From an uncultured Desulfarculaceae bacterium (lineage in GTDB: Bacteria > Desulfobacterota > Desulfarculia > Desulfarculales > Desulfarculaceae): DNA of 8,269 nucleotides. A model generated the notes under the pieces. That model was not told the origin of the DNA, ran no database searches, and saw nothing but the letters and a program-made list of their open reading frames with translations. The first letter of the stretch is position 1. Every line of letters starts with the position of its first letter. Shown piece by piece: positions 1-6,734 of the stretch. The position numbers and the translations under genes were made by a program. The stretch lies in the NCBI GenBank assembly GCA_937908275.1, contig CALERA010000086.1:1-8269 (forward strand), given 5' to 3'.

Positions 1-782
1 CAGAGCAGGCGCGGCTGTCGCTGGCCAAGGGCCCAGCGGTAATCGTCACGCACCTGGCGGAGGCAGGGCAGCAAGGCATAGCGCAAAACCCCGGCCTCCC
101 AGGCGCTCCAGGTGAAGATGCTGGCCTCGGCCCGGCCTTCTCCCTGCTGGCGGCGGCAATAGCCGGCCAGGTCGTAATGGTTGGAGTGGGTCACCACCGC
201 CTCGGGGACGTAGCGCACCCGCCAGCCTTTTTGCCGCGCCCGCCAGGTCCAGTCCAGGTCCTCGGAGTGGCGCAGGTCCTCGCGGAAGGGCATCTGCAGC
301 CACAGGCTGCGGCGGATGGCGCTGGCGGCCATGGAAAAACAGTGCCGCCAGCGGGCCTGGCGGCGGCCATCGCCATAGGTGTCCTCGGTGTCCTTGGCCA
401 GCAGGGGCGGGCAGGCGGGGCGGGGCACCTGGCGGCCGAAGACCGCGGCCACCTCCGGCGCGTCGAACCCGGCCAGCAAGTCGCGCAGCCAGCTCGGGCC
501 GTGGGGCACCGCGTCGGCGTTGAGGAAGACCACCAGCTCGCCGTCGGTCTGGGCCATGCCCAGGTTGAGGACCCGGCCGGGGATGTAGGCCCCCTGGGGG
601 ATGTCCAGCAGGCGCTGGGCCGCGGCCAGGGCCACCGGGCGGGAGCCGTCCCGGGAGGCGTTGTCCAGCACCAGCAGGTTGTGGGGCAGGTCCTGGCTGG
701 CCAGGGCGGCCAGGGTGCGCTCCAGCCAGGGCTGGTCGTCGTGGCAGCGCATCACGATCCAGACCGGCGGGGCCTCGGTCAT
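1..782 (-). CDS. Family 2 glycosyltransferase (3' end outside the window)
   Basis: Reading the minus strand from the ATG at 782 gives 260 codons with no stop before the window edge, so the C-terminus is missing. The protein has a GT-A fold family 2 pattern. A beta strand (residues 7-13) leads to a nucleotide-binding Asp in VLDNASRDGS (D40). The DxD-type metal/nucleotide motif is LNAD (N88, D90), and a SEDLDW motif (E174, D175) carries the likely catalytic acid pair. A following segment (THSNHYDL) resembles rhamnosyltransferase-like members. Enzymes of this family transfer a sugar from a nucleotide-sugar to a glycan or lipid acceptor at the cytoplasmic face of the membrane; donor and acceptor cannot be read here. 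Its ATG overlaps the stop of the upstream hydrolase gene (ATGA, 779-782), and there is no convincing Shine-Dalgarno sequence, so translational coupling is likely. The family call is secure; the sugar specificity is unknown. Confidence 0.9.
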   Translation of the reverse strand, partial: MTEAPPVWIVMRCHDDQPWLERTLAALASQDLPHNLLVLDNASRDGSRPVALAAAQRLLDIPQGAYIPGRVLNLGMAQTDGELVVFLNADAVPHGPSWLRDLLAGFDAPEVAAVFGRQVPRPACPPLLAKDTEDTYGDGRRQARWRHCFSMAASAIRRSLWLQMPFREDLRHSEDLDWTWRARQKGWRVRYVPEAVVTHSNHYDLAGYCRRQQGEGRAEASIFTWSAWEAGVLRYALLPCLRQVRDDYRWALGQRQPRLL

Positions 783-1948
783 AGGAGCGCCTGCTCGGCC
801 TCGTGGCGCATCAGGTGGTTGATGTGGTCCAGGCGCTCCACCTTGAGCGCCGGGGCCTCGCTGCCCACCAGGCCGGCCACGGAGTCCACGTGCAGCGGGT
901 CATAGCCGTGCATGCCGGCCAGGGGACGGGCCAGCATGAAGCTGGGCACGATGAGCAGGCCGGGGTCCAGCAGGAAATAGAGCTGGCCATAGCGCTGCCC
1001 CGGAAAATCCACGCCTTGCTGGCGCAGGTAGTCGTCGTCCAGCACCCGTCCCTGGGGGTGGGCGCGCAGCAAGCCCTCCACCGCCTCCCGGGACCCGGGC
1101 CGCAGGAACCAGAAGCGGGCCATGGTGGAGTCGTAGACCGCGGCGTAGTCCCGGCCCCAGGTCAGGCCCAGGCCCTCGATCTGCCCCATCAGGTCCACCA
1201 CCCCGGTCACCGCGGCCATGCCGTGGTCGCCATAGGCAAAGACCCGCACCCGCTCATAACGCTGGCGGGCCGCGGCCACCAGGACCTCCAGGCGCTCCTC
1301 GTAGCGGGCCAGGGCCGGGGCCACCTCGTCCCCGTCTGGCCCCACCCGGTGCAGCAGACCGTCCAGGCTGCCCAGGAACAGCTCGGCCCAGGCCACCTCG
1401 CCTTGCTCCACCACCCGCTGCATGTCCGCGAAGTTCTCCTCGTCGCTGCAACGCCAGTCGGACATGTGGAAGGGCGTGCCCGCGGCGCGCAGGTGGTCGA
1501 AGATGGTGGGCGCGCCGGAGTTTATTCCGCCGGGTTGGTAGAGATCGCGCTTTTCGGTGTAGTCGAGCTGGGAGAGCAGCGCGAAAGGGGTGTTGTAGAG
1601 CTGGAAATAGCCGGTGTAGCCCAGCAGGCGCTGGGTGATCCGGCTGATGATGTGGCGCACCCGGCCCCGGCTGGTCAGGGACTGGGGCAGCCAGGCCAGG
1701 GGGCCCAGGAAGCCAAAGGGCGAGTGGGGCGGGTCGTAGATGAAAAACGAGAAATGCCCGTGGTCCCGGGGAAGCAGCCCGGTGTAGATGGTGGGATGGC
1801 AACTGGCGCTGTAGCCGAAGATGGTGGCCACCGCCTGGCGGTGGGGGCAGATCCCGGCCAGGAAGCCATGGCGCTGGACCACCTCCCAGCCCAGGGCGTC
1901 GATGAAGACAAAGAGGCTCAAGGATCGCGGTTTGGCCACATCATCCAT
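779..1948 (-). CDS. Alkaline phosphatase superfamily hydrolase (type I phosphodiesterase/nucleotide pyrophosphatase-like)
   Basis: A 389-residue protein with the metal-site motifs of the phosphodiesterase/nucleotide pyrophosphatase branch of the alkaline phosphatase superfamily. In order: an N-terminal strand ending in FIDALG (D17); a nucleophile region GYSASCHPT followed by TGLLPRDHG (candidate nucleophile S47, with T53 conserved); LDGLLHRVG (D196, H200); YGDHGM (D241, H242); and GMHGYD (H347). Together these would bind two Zn-like ions. The expected reaction is hydrolysis of a phosphate mono- or diester; the substrate is unknown. There is no signal peptide or membrane segment, so it should be cytoplasmic. 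The start is uncertain. I chose the ATG at 1948 because the TTG at 1984 only adds a Pro/Ala/Arg stretch, and neither has a good ribosome-binding site. A GTG at 1939 is also possible. The gene follows the STAS gene by about 56 bp and overlaps the glycosyltransferase start by 4 bp, which suggests a joint role in glycan or sugar-phosphate metabolism. Confidence 0.85.
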   Translation of the reverse strand: MDDVAKPRSLSLFVFIDALGWEVVQRHGFLAGICPHRQAVATIFGYSASCHPTIYTGLLPRDHGHFSFFIYDPPHSPFGFLGPLAWLPQSLTSRGRVRHIISRITQRLLGYTGYFQLYNTPFALLSQLDYTEKRDLYQPGGINSGAPTIFDHLRAAGTPFHMSDWRCSDEENFADMQRVVEQGEVAWAELFLGSLDGLLHRVGPDGDEVAPALARYEERLEVLVAAARQRYERVRVFAYGDHGMAAVTGVVDLMGQIEGLGLTWGRDYAAVYDSTMARFWFLRPGSREAVEGLLRAHPQGRVLDDDYLRQQGVDFPGQRYGQLYFLLDPGLLIVPSFMLARPLAGMHGYDPLHVDSVAGLVGSEAPALKVERLDHINHLMRHEAEQALL

Positions 1949-2004
1949 CCCTGGGGCAGGAGGAGCGAGCCGGGTCCGAGCCAAGCCCGCAAGGCTGAGG
2001 CGCC

Positions 2005-2352
2005 TTACGAGGTGGAAAGGCTGAATGCGCTGAAGACCGCCTCGCGATCGGGCAGGATGTCGACGATGCGGTGCATCCGCACCAACTCGAACAACAGGCG
2101 CACCTGGTTGGTGACGTTGAAGACCTTCAGGTCCCCTCCCTTGGCGTTCAGCTTGCGCAGGCAGGAAAGGATCGCCCCCAACCCCGAACTGTCCACGAAG
2201 CGCAGCTTGGCCAAGTCCAGGGCCATGCTGTTGGCCTGGTCAAGCAGGGGAATCATGTGCTTCTTGAAATCCTCGGTGTTGCCGGCGTCAAGGCTCTCCA
2301 CGGGTATGGTGACCACGCTGATGCCCTGCACCTGCTCAACTCGTAGTTCCAT
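2005..2352 (-). CDS. STAS-domain anti-sigma-factor antagonist (RsbV/SpoIIAA-like)
   Basis: A 115-residue single-domain STAS protein, the usual length for SpoIIAA/RsbV relatives. The diagnostic segment is RFVDSSGLGAI (residues 51-61). By comparison with SpoIIAA, the second serine (S56) is the phosphorylation site. In the family, the kinase/anti-sigma partner phosphorylates this Ser and a PP2C phosphatase removes the phosphate; only the unphosphorylated form binds its partner. Here both enzymatic domains are on the product of the gene just upstream, whose last 17 bp overlap this gene, so that protein is the likely modifier. The ATG at 2352 is supported by AAAGGAG 10 nt upstream. No sigma factor is encoded in the window, so the downstream target is unknown. 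It could be a sigma/anti-sigma pair elsewhere or a direct enzyme target. Identification of the domain is very secure. Confidence 0.95.
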   Translation of the reverse strand: MELRVEQVQGISVVTIPVESLDAGNTEDFKKHMIPLLDQANSMALDLAKLRFVDSSGLGAILSCLRKLNAKGGDLKVFNVTNQVRLLFELVRMHRIVDILPDREAVFSAFSLSTS

Positions 2353-5300
2353 TGACGGGTTGCTCCTTTCGCCATTTCGCCAACCTGACGCATTGGCGTC
2401 CCCGCTCGTCGCGCAAATATTGGTGCTCGTCGACCAACTGGTCGATCAAATACAAGCCGAACCCGCTCTCCCGCGAGCCATCGAAGGCCGGGGGTTGCGG
2501 GGCCTTGCCGTCGAAGGCCGCTCCCAGGTGGCTGATGCGGGCCTCGATGCCCCTGGCGTGCAGGTCCAGGGAAATCCACACCGGTTGGCTCTCCACGCCT
2601 CCATAGGCGTGCTTGATCACGTTGCTGGCCGCCTCGTTGAGCGCCAGGACAAAGCCCGCCAGGGCGTCGGCTTCCCCGGGCAAGGGGTCGTTCCGGTCCC
2701 AGAATTCGTTGACGAACTGACGCATGGCCGACAGGGCGCTGAGGTTGGAGCGGAACTCCCTCTCCTCGTGGAGGAGGGAGGCGGTCTGGGTCTCGTCCTC
2801 GCCGATCTTGATCGCCACCATGGTCAAATCGTCCCCTAGGGAGCGGTGACCGGTGAATTCCTCCACGGCCTGGTACAAAACCGACAGGAGCTCCGACGGT
2901 TCGGCTTCCTTGTGCCCCGCGAAAAGCTCCAACAAGCGGGGTTCGCCGAACAGCCCCCCCTGGCGGTCGCGCGCCTCGGTGACGCCGTCGGAGTAAAAGA
3001 GAAACATGTCCCCCGGGCCTACTGGCACGCTGCTCTGGACGTACTCCTCCCGCAACCTGAACCCCAGCGGCATATTTTCACCCTTTAATGTATTGATGCT
3101 GCCACTTTGCTGGTGGTAATGCAAGATGCCGGGATGGCCGCAGTCCACATAGGTCACGGTCTTGGCCCCCAGGTCGAACCTGGCGTAGCTCAGGGTGGCG
3201 AAACTCTCCAGGGTCATGAGATCGTTGGCCACCCGGTGGTTCACCCTGCCCAACACCTCCCGGGGCTCGGGCAGGGCGCTTTCCCGGGAAGCCCGCAGGT
3301 CGATGAAGGCCCGGGCGAAATGGGCCTTGGTGGCCGCGCCGACCAGGGCCGCCGGCACGCCCTTGCCCATCACGTCGCCCACCACCACGTCCAGGACCTG
3401 GTCGCCGAGTTTGATGAAATCGTAGAAGTCGCCGTCGATGCGCTGGGAGGCGAAGGAGTACACGTCCACCTTGACACCCGGGAAATTGCGGGGAGGGGCC
3501 CCCAGGAGCAGGACCTGCTGGATGTGGGCGCCGATGGCCACTTCCCGGTCCCGGGCCCGCCGCAAGGCCTCCTCGTCCCGCCGCCGCTGGGTGATGTCCT
3601 TTTGCAGGACAATGAAGTTGATGATTTGCCCCCGGGCGTTGGCGATGGGGCGGCCCTCGATGCTCAACCAATAGCTCTGGCCGTGTCTGGCGTACAGGAG
3701 GACCTCGGTGTCGAAGCCATGGCCCTTGGCCAACTGCGCGGCGATCCACTCCACGGCGGTGGTGTCGGTTTCCGCCCCGCTGAGTAGCTCCCAGGGCGTC
3801 CGCCCCGCCACGTCCTCGGATGGATAGTCAAAAATCCGGTTATATGCCTCGTTGATCCATTGCACCCGCCCTTGGGCGTCGGTGATGGCCACGGCATTGT
3901 CGGTGTACTGGGCCACCAGGGAGAGCTGCCGAATCTCCTGCTCCTGCCTCCGGCGCTGGGTGATGTCACGAAAGATGCCGGTGAAGAACAATTCGTCGCC
4001 CAACTGGATCTTGCTCACGGAGAGATCGATGGCTATCGCCAAGCCGTCACGGTGCAGCCCGCTCACTTCCTGGTGGAAGTTGCTCATCTGCCCCAGGTGT
4101 TTTTTCAGGTAGTTGGCCACATAGTTGCGGTGCTGGCTGCGGTGGGGCTCGGCCATGAGCACGGTCAGGTTCTGGCCCAGCAACTCCCCGGCCCCATAAC
4201 CGAATATCTGCTCCCCGGCGGGATTGATGCTGGCGATGATCCCGGCGGCGTCGATGATCAGGATGCCGTCCATGGCGGTTTCCAGCACCGCCCGCATGCG
4301 GCTTTCGCTGTCGGCCAGGCGGCGGGTCCGCTCGGAGATCAGGGCCTCCATCTCTTCGTGCTTGACCGACAACTGCGCCAGCATCTCGGAAAACACCTTG
4401 GCCAGGACCCCCACCTCGTCCCGGCGTTCGGTGGACAACCGGAAATCGAACCTTCCACTCTGGGAGACCTGGGTCGCCACCTGGCTCAACTCCACCAAGG
4501 GGGCCACCAGCCGGCGGGAGTTTGTTATGGAGAACATGGTGGTGAGGATGATGGCCACGATGCCGGCCAGGACATAGGCCAGGACCAGCACCTGCATGGC
4601 GGAGGTCAGCTTGTCGCTGTTGGTCCACAGGACCAATTCCAGGCCCATCCGGTCCAGGGGGCTTTCCTGGGGCAGGGGCTTGGTGGCCGCGAGAATGGCG
4701 CCCGGCAGGGACGAGTCCGTCCTGAACACCGCCTGGTCGTTGCTGCGCAATTCCTTCACGGTTTCCAACTCGGGCGAAGGCAGATTGCGTCTGAACAGTT
4801 CGGCCAGCCGCAGCCTCACCACCAGGGCGCCTTCCGGCATCTGGGTGGCGGGATAGACCACCGGCCAGGCCAGGACCAGCCACGGAACATCGTCCACGCT
4901 GGAAATCTCCGCCCAGGCCTTGTTCATGTCCACCACCGAGGACAGCCAGGGATCGGTGATTTTTACCACCCCTTCATTGTTGGCGGCGACGATCTGGCCG
5001 CTGAAATCGACCAACAACACCTGCACCTCGATCAGTTGGGAGATGCGGTATTTTTGCAGGAATGGCATCAGGTAGGCGCCCCGGCCGGCCGAATCCACCA
5101 GGGCGTTGCGGATCAGGGGGTTGGTGGACAGGTTGAAGCCGGCATTGGTGATCTGGTCCAGCTCGATCTCGATTTGCTGGGCGACGATGGTGGCCTCGTG
5201 CTCCAACTGCTGGTTGATGCTGCGCAGAAGCATCCCGCGAGTGATTATGAAAGACAGGGCGCCTAGGGTCAGCAGCAGGATCAGGGTGATGGAAAGACTT

Positions 5301-5368
5301 CTGGCCGCCGCCTGGCGCTCCAGCTTGCCGCCCAACCAGCCACCCAGCTTGTTGAACCAATTGATCAT
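2336..5368 (-). CDS. Membrane sensor: Cache-like-HAMP-PAS-PAS-SpoIIE phosphatase-RsbW-like ATPase
   Basis: A 1010-residue signalling protein. Domains in order: TM1 (about 24-44); extracytoplasmic sensor domain (45-258, double-Cache-like); TM2 (about 259-280); HAMP (about 281-334, DEVG at 317-320); short coiled coil; PAS1 (about 355-472); PAS2 (about 480-595), each PAS ending in DITQRRR; coiled linker; PP2C/SpoIIE phosphatase (about 630-857); and a C-terminal Bergerat-fold HATPase domain like RsbW (about 870-1000). Phosphatase metal residues are visible: GDFYD (D647), VGDVMGKG (D665), YSDGVTEA (D794) and GDDLT (D846/D847). The ATPase domain has an N-box (LNEAASNVIKHAY, E912 and N916) and a glycine box (SGFGLYLI), but the usual Asp of the DxG motif is His947. 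The likely substrate is the phospho-STAS protein encoded next, with which the gene overlaps by 17 bp. A weak GGTGG lies 4 nt before the ATG. It is 34 bp downstream of the binding-protein gene, which suggests the extracytoplasmic domain and that protein work together. Confidence 0.95.
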   Translation of the reverse strand: MINWFNKLGGWLGGKLERQAAARSLSITLILLLTLGALSFIITRGMLLRSINQQLEHEATIVAQQIEIELDQITNAGFNLSTNPLIRNALVDSAGRGAYLMPFLQKYRISQLIEVQVLLVDFSGQIVAANNEGVVKITDPWLSSVVDMNKAWAEISSVDDVPWLVLAWPVVYPATQMPEGALVVRLRLAELFRRNLPSPELETVKELRSNDQAVFRTDSSLPGAILAATKPLPQESPLDRMGLELVLWTNSDKLTSAMQVLVLAYVLAGIVAIILTTMFSITNSRRLVAPLVELSQVATQVSQSGRFDFRLSTERRDEVGVLAKVFSEMLAQLSVKHEEMEALISERTRRLADSESRMRAVLETAMDGILIIDAAGIIASINPAGEQIFGYGAGELLGQNLTVLMAEPHRSQHRNYVANYLKKHLGQMSNFHQEVSGLHRDGLAIAIDLSVSKIQLGDELFFTGIFRDITQRRRQEQEIRQLSLVAQYTDNAVAITDAQGRVQWINEAYNRIFDYPSEDVAGRTPWELLSGAETDTTAVEWIAAQLAKGHGFDTEVLLYARHGQSYWLSIEGRPIANARGQIINFIVLQKDITQRRRDEEALRRARDREVAIGAHIQQVLLLGAPPRNFPGVKVDVYSFASQRIDGDFYDFIKLGDQVLDVVVGDVMGKGVPAALVGAATKAHFARAFIDLRASRESALPEPREVLGRVNHRVANDLMTLESFATLSYARFDLGAKTVTYVDCGHPGILHYHQQSGSINTLKGENMPLGFRLREEYVQSSVPVGPGDMFLFYSDGVTEARDRQGGLFGEPRLLELFAGHKEAEPSELLSVLYQAVEEFTGHRSLGDDLTMVAIKIGEDETQTASLLHEEREFRSNLSALSAMRQFVNEFWDRNDPLPGEADALAGFVLALNEAASNVIKHAYGGVESQPVWISLDLHARGIEARISHLGAAFDGKAPQPPAFDGSRESGFGLYLIDQLVDEHQYLRDERGRQCVRLAKWRKEQPVNGTTS
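2363..2369 (-). promoter_or_regulatory. Shine-Dalgarno AAAGGAG of the STAS gene, inside the upstream coding region
   Basis: AAAGGAG is 10 nt upstream of the STAS ATG at 2352 and lies within the last codons of the sensor gene, which ends at 2336. The STAS gene thus has its own ribosome-binding site in addition to possible coupling through the 17-bp overlap. Confidence 0.7.
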
Positions 5369-5402
5369 GTTTCCACCGCGCCCGGAGCCGGGTCTTTTTC
5401 GC

Positions 5403-6662
5403 TCAGCGAGCCACCGCCTTCACCAAGGCCCCATCGGATTCGTAGCGGGCCAGGAAAACGTCCTCCAGGCTCAGGGCCTCATGCCGGGCGGGGGTGAACG
5501 GGGCGGGGTACGCCTTGATCAACCCATTGTAATTGCGCACTTTTTCCAGGGCGTCGCGGATCTTGCTCCGGTCGGTGGAGCCGGCCAGGTCGATGGCCTT
5601 GGCCAGGATGTAAGTGAGGTCGTAGGCGTGGGCCGTGCCCACCGGGGAATCCAGCTTGCGAGCGTCGGGAATGTTGAAAAGCCGTTTGGCCGCCGACAGG
5701 ACCTGGGCGGCCTGGGGGCGGTTGGCCCCGATGAAGCTGTAGGTCTGCACCACCAGGAAGTCCACCTGGCCCAGGGCTTGACCAGCCATGTCGGCCAGTT
5801 GACCTCCGCTCACCCCCCAATGGCTCAGGATGGGCCGCCGGCTGTCCGGGGGCAGGGCGGCCACCTCCTTGATCAGCAGGGATCCCTCGGTTTCGTTGGC
5901 CACCAGGATCAGGACCTGGGATCCGGCGTCCAGGACGGATTGGTATTGCCGGGCCAGGCTGTTGTCGCCCCAGTTGTACCATTGCACCGTGGTGAGCGTG
6001 GGCGAGGGCTTGCCCTGGAGAAATTTCTCCGCCGCGCGCAGGGAGCTGCGACCCCAGCCGGTGTTGGGCAGCATGAGCCCCACTTTCTTCAGGCCCTGCT
6101 TCTCGGCGTGGTTCAGCATGGCCTCCATGGCCCACTGGTCGCGCAGGGAGAGCCGGAAGATGAAGTTGGGCGAGAAACCGTTGTCCACGATGTCGTCGGC
6201 GGCCGCCCAGGGGTCCAGGATGGGAATCCCCAGGCGCTGGGCCACCGGCACCACCTCCTGCACCACCGGGCTGAATTTTCCGGTGAAGACGGCCACCACC
6301 TCCGGCTCCTGGGCGAAATCGGTGACGTTCTTGACCCCCCGGGCCGGGACGGAGCGGTTGTCCTTGGTCTGGAGCTCCAAAGGCCGTCCCCCCAAAACCC
6401 CTCCGGCCTGATTTATCTCCTCGATGGCGATCATGATCCCCCGCCTGATCGCCTCGGCCGAGGTGCTGCTCAGGTGACCAAATTCCGCGTCCAAACCGAT
6501 AACCACCGGCTTATCCGCGCTCTGGACTACGGGCGAAAGTCCGGGAATGGCGAGCAAAATCGCCAGTAAGGCCAAAGTGATGGCCATTACGGACCGCCGC
6601 CCGTGGCCCTTGGCGGAGGTTTCCCCCCAGCCTCGCGCCGGGTTCTTCCCAGTCTGGTTCAT
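5403..6662 (-). CDS. Type I periplasmic substrate-binding protein (LivK/Peripla_BP_6 family)
   Basis: A 419-residue protein with the two-lobed type I periplasmic binding protein pattern seen in branched-chain amino acid/amide ABC transporter receptors. The mature part begins with VVIGLDAEFG, followed by a helix with AIEEINQAGGVLGGRPLEL. Further landmarks are VVAVFTGKFSP, KKVGLMLPNTGWG, and an effector-lobe segment around SHWGVSGG. The N-terminus is a long positive region (residues 1-25, with an RR pair at 22-23), a hydrophobic core (26-42) and a likely signal peptidase I site near residues 48-49. There is no lipobox Cys, so a soluble periplasmic protein is expected. The ATG at 6662 is chosen because AGGAAGGAG sits 8 nt upstream. 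No permease or ATPase gene is in the window. Instead a membrane sensor follows 34 bp downstream, so this may act as a ligand receptor for signalling (compare LuxP-LuxQ and TorT-TorS) rather than uptake. The ligand is unknown. Confidence 0.92.
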   Translation of the reverse strand: MNQTGKNPARGWGETSAKGHGRRSVMAITLALLAILLAIPGLSPVVQSADKPVVIGLDAEFGHLSSTSAEAIRRGIMIAIEEINQAGGVLGGRPLELQTKDNRSVPARGVKNVTDFAQEPEVVAVFTGKFSPVVQEVVPVAQRLGIPILDPWAAADDIVDNGFSPNFIFRLSLRDQWAMEAMLNHAEKQGLKKVGLMLPNTGWGRSSLRAAEKFLQGKPSPTLTTVQWYNWGDNSLARQYQSVLDAGSQVLILVANETEGSLLIKEVAALPPDSRRPILSHWGVSGGQLADMAGQALGQVDFLVVQTYSFIGANRPQAAQVLSAAKRLFNIPDARKLDSPVGTAHAYDLTYILAKAIDLAGSTDRSKIRDALEKVRNYNGLIKAYPAPFTPARHEALSLEDVFLARYESDGALVKAVAR

Positions 6663-6670
6663 GTCTACGG

Positions 6671-6679
6671 CTCCTTCCT
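6671..6679 (-). promoter_or_regulatory. Shine-Dalgarno AGGAAGGAG of the binding-protein gene
   Basis: AGGAAGGAG lies 8 nt before the ATG at 6662. It supports this start over the longer open frame beginning with GTG at 6800, whose extra 46 residues lack any recognisable signal or domain and would put the hydrophobic segment about 70 residues in. Confidence 0.8.
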
Positions 6680-6705
6680 GGCAATGGGGCGGCTCCTGGT
6701 TTTTC

Positions 6706-6734
6706 ACTATACGCCGGTTAACCCACGGGAAAAA
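6706..6734 (-). promoter_or_regulatory. Candidate promoter upstream of the binding-protein operon
   Basis: In the 134-bp gap, the minus strand shows TATAGT (6711-6706, one mismatch to the -10 consensus). A T-rich hexamer TTTTTC lies 17 bp upstream (6734-6729) as a poor -35. A perfect 8-bp palindrome GGTTAACC (6716-6723) sits in the spacer and could bind a regulator. This is the most AT-rich stretch of the gap and would give a leader of about 40 nt. It rests on sequence resemblance only; an alternative-sigma promoter is equally possible. Confidence 0.3.

Noticed and set aside
177..905. 242-codon plus-strand open frame at the left end
   Set aside because: It is antisense to the glycosyltransferase, whose minus-strand frame shows all family motifs. 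The plus-strand product has none.
1949..1984. TTG start at 1984 for the hydrolase
   Set aside because: It adds only 12 Pro/Ala/Arg-rich residues and has no Shine-Dalgarno sequence. The ATG at 1948 is preferred, though its own ribosome-binding site is also poor.
803..2839. 678-codon plus-strand open frame
   Set aside because: It lies antisense across the hydrolase, STAS and sensor genes. Its translation is rich in His, Gln, Gly and Val with no recognisable domain, as expected for the reverse frame of GC-rich genes.
3584..3967. Similar short DNA segments at about 3584 and 3950
   Set aside because: They encode the same DITQRRR ending of the two PAS domains and are homologous coding sequence, not a mobile or regulatory repeat.
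3860..6569. Long plus-strand open frames (3860-5266 and 5106-6569)
   Set aside because: Both are antisense to the sensor and binding-protein genes, show the same biased composition, and have no motif. They are artefacts of high GC at third codon positions.
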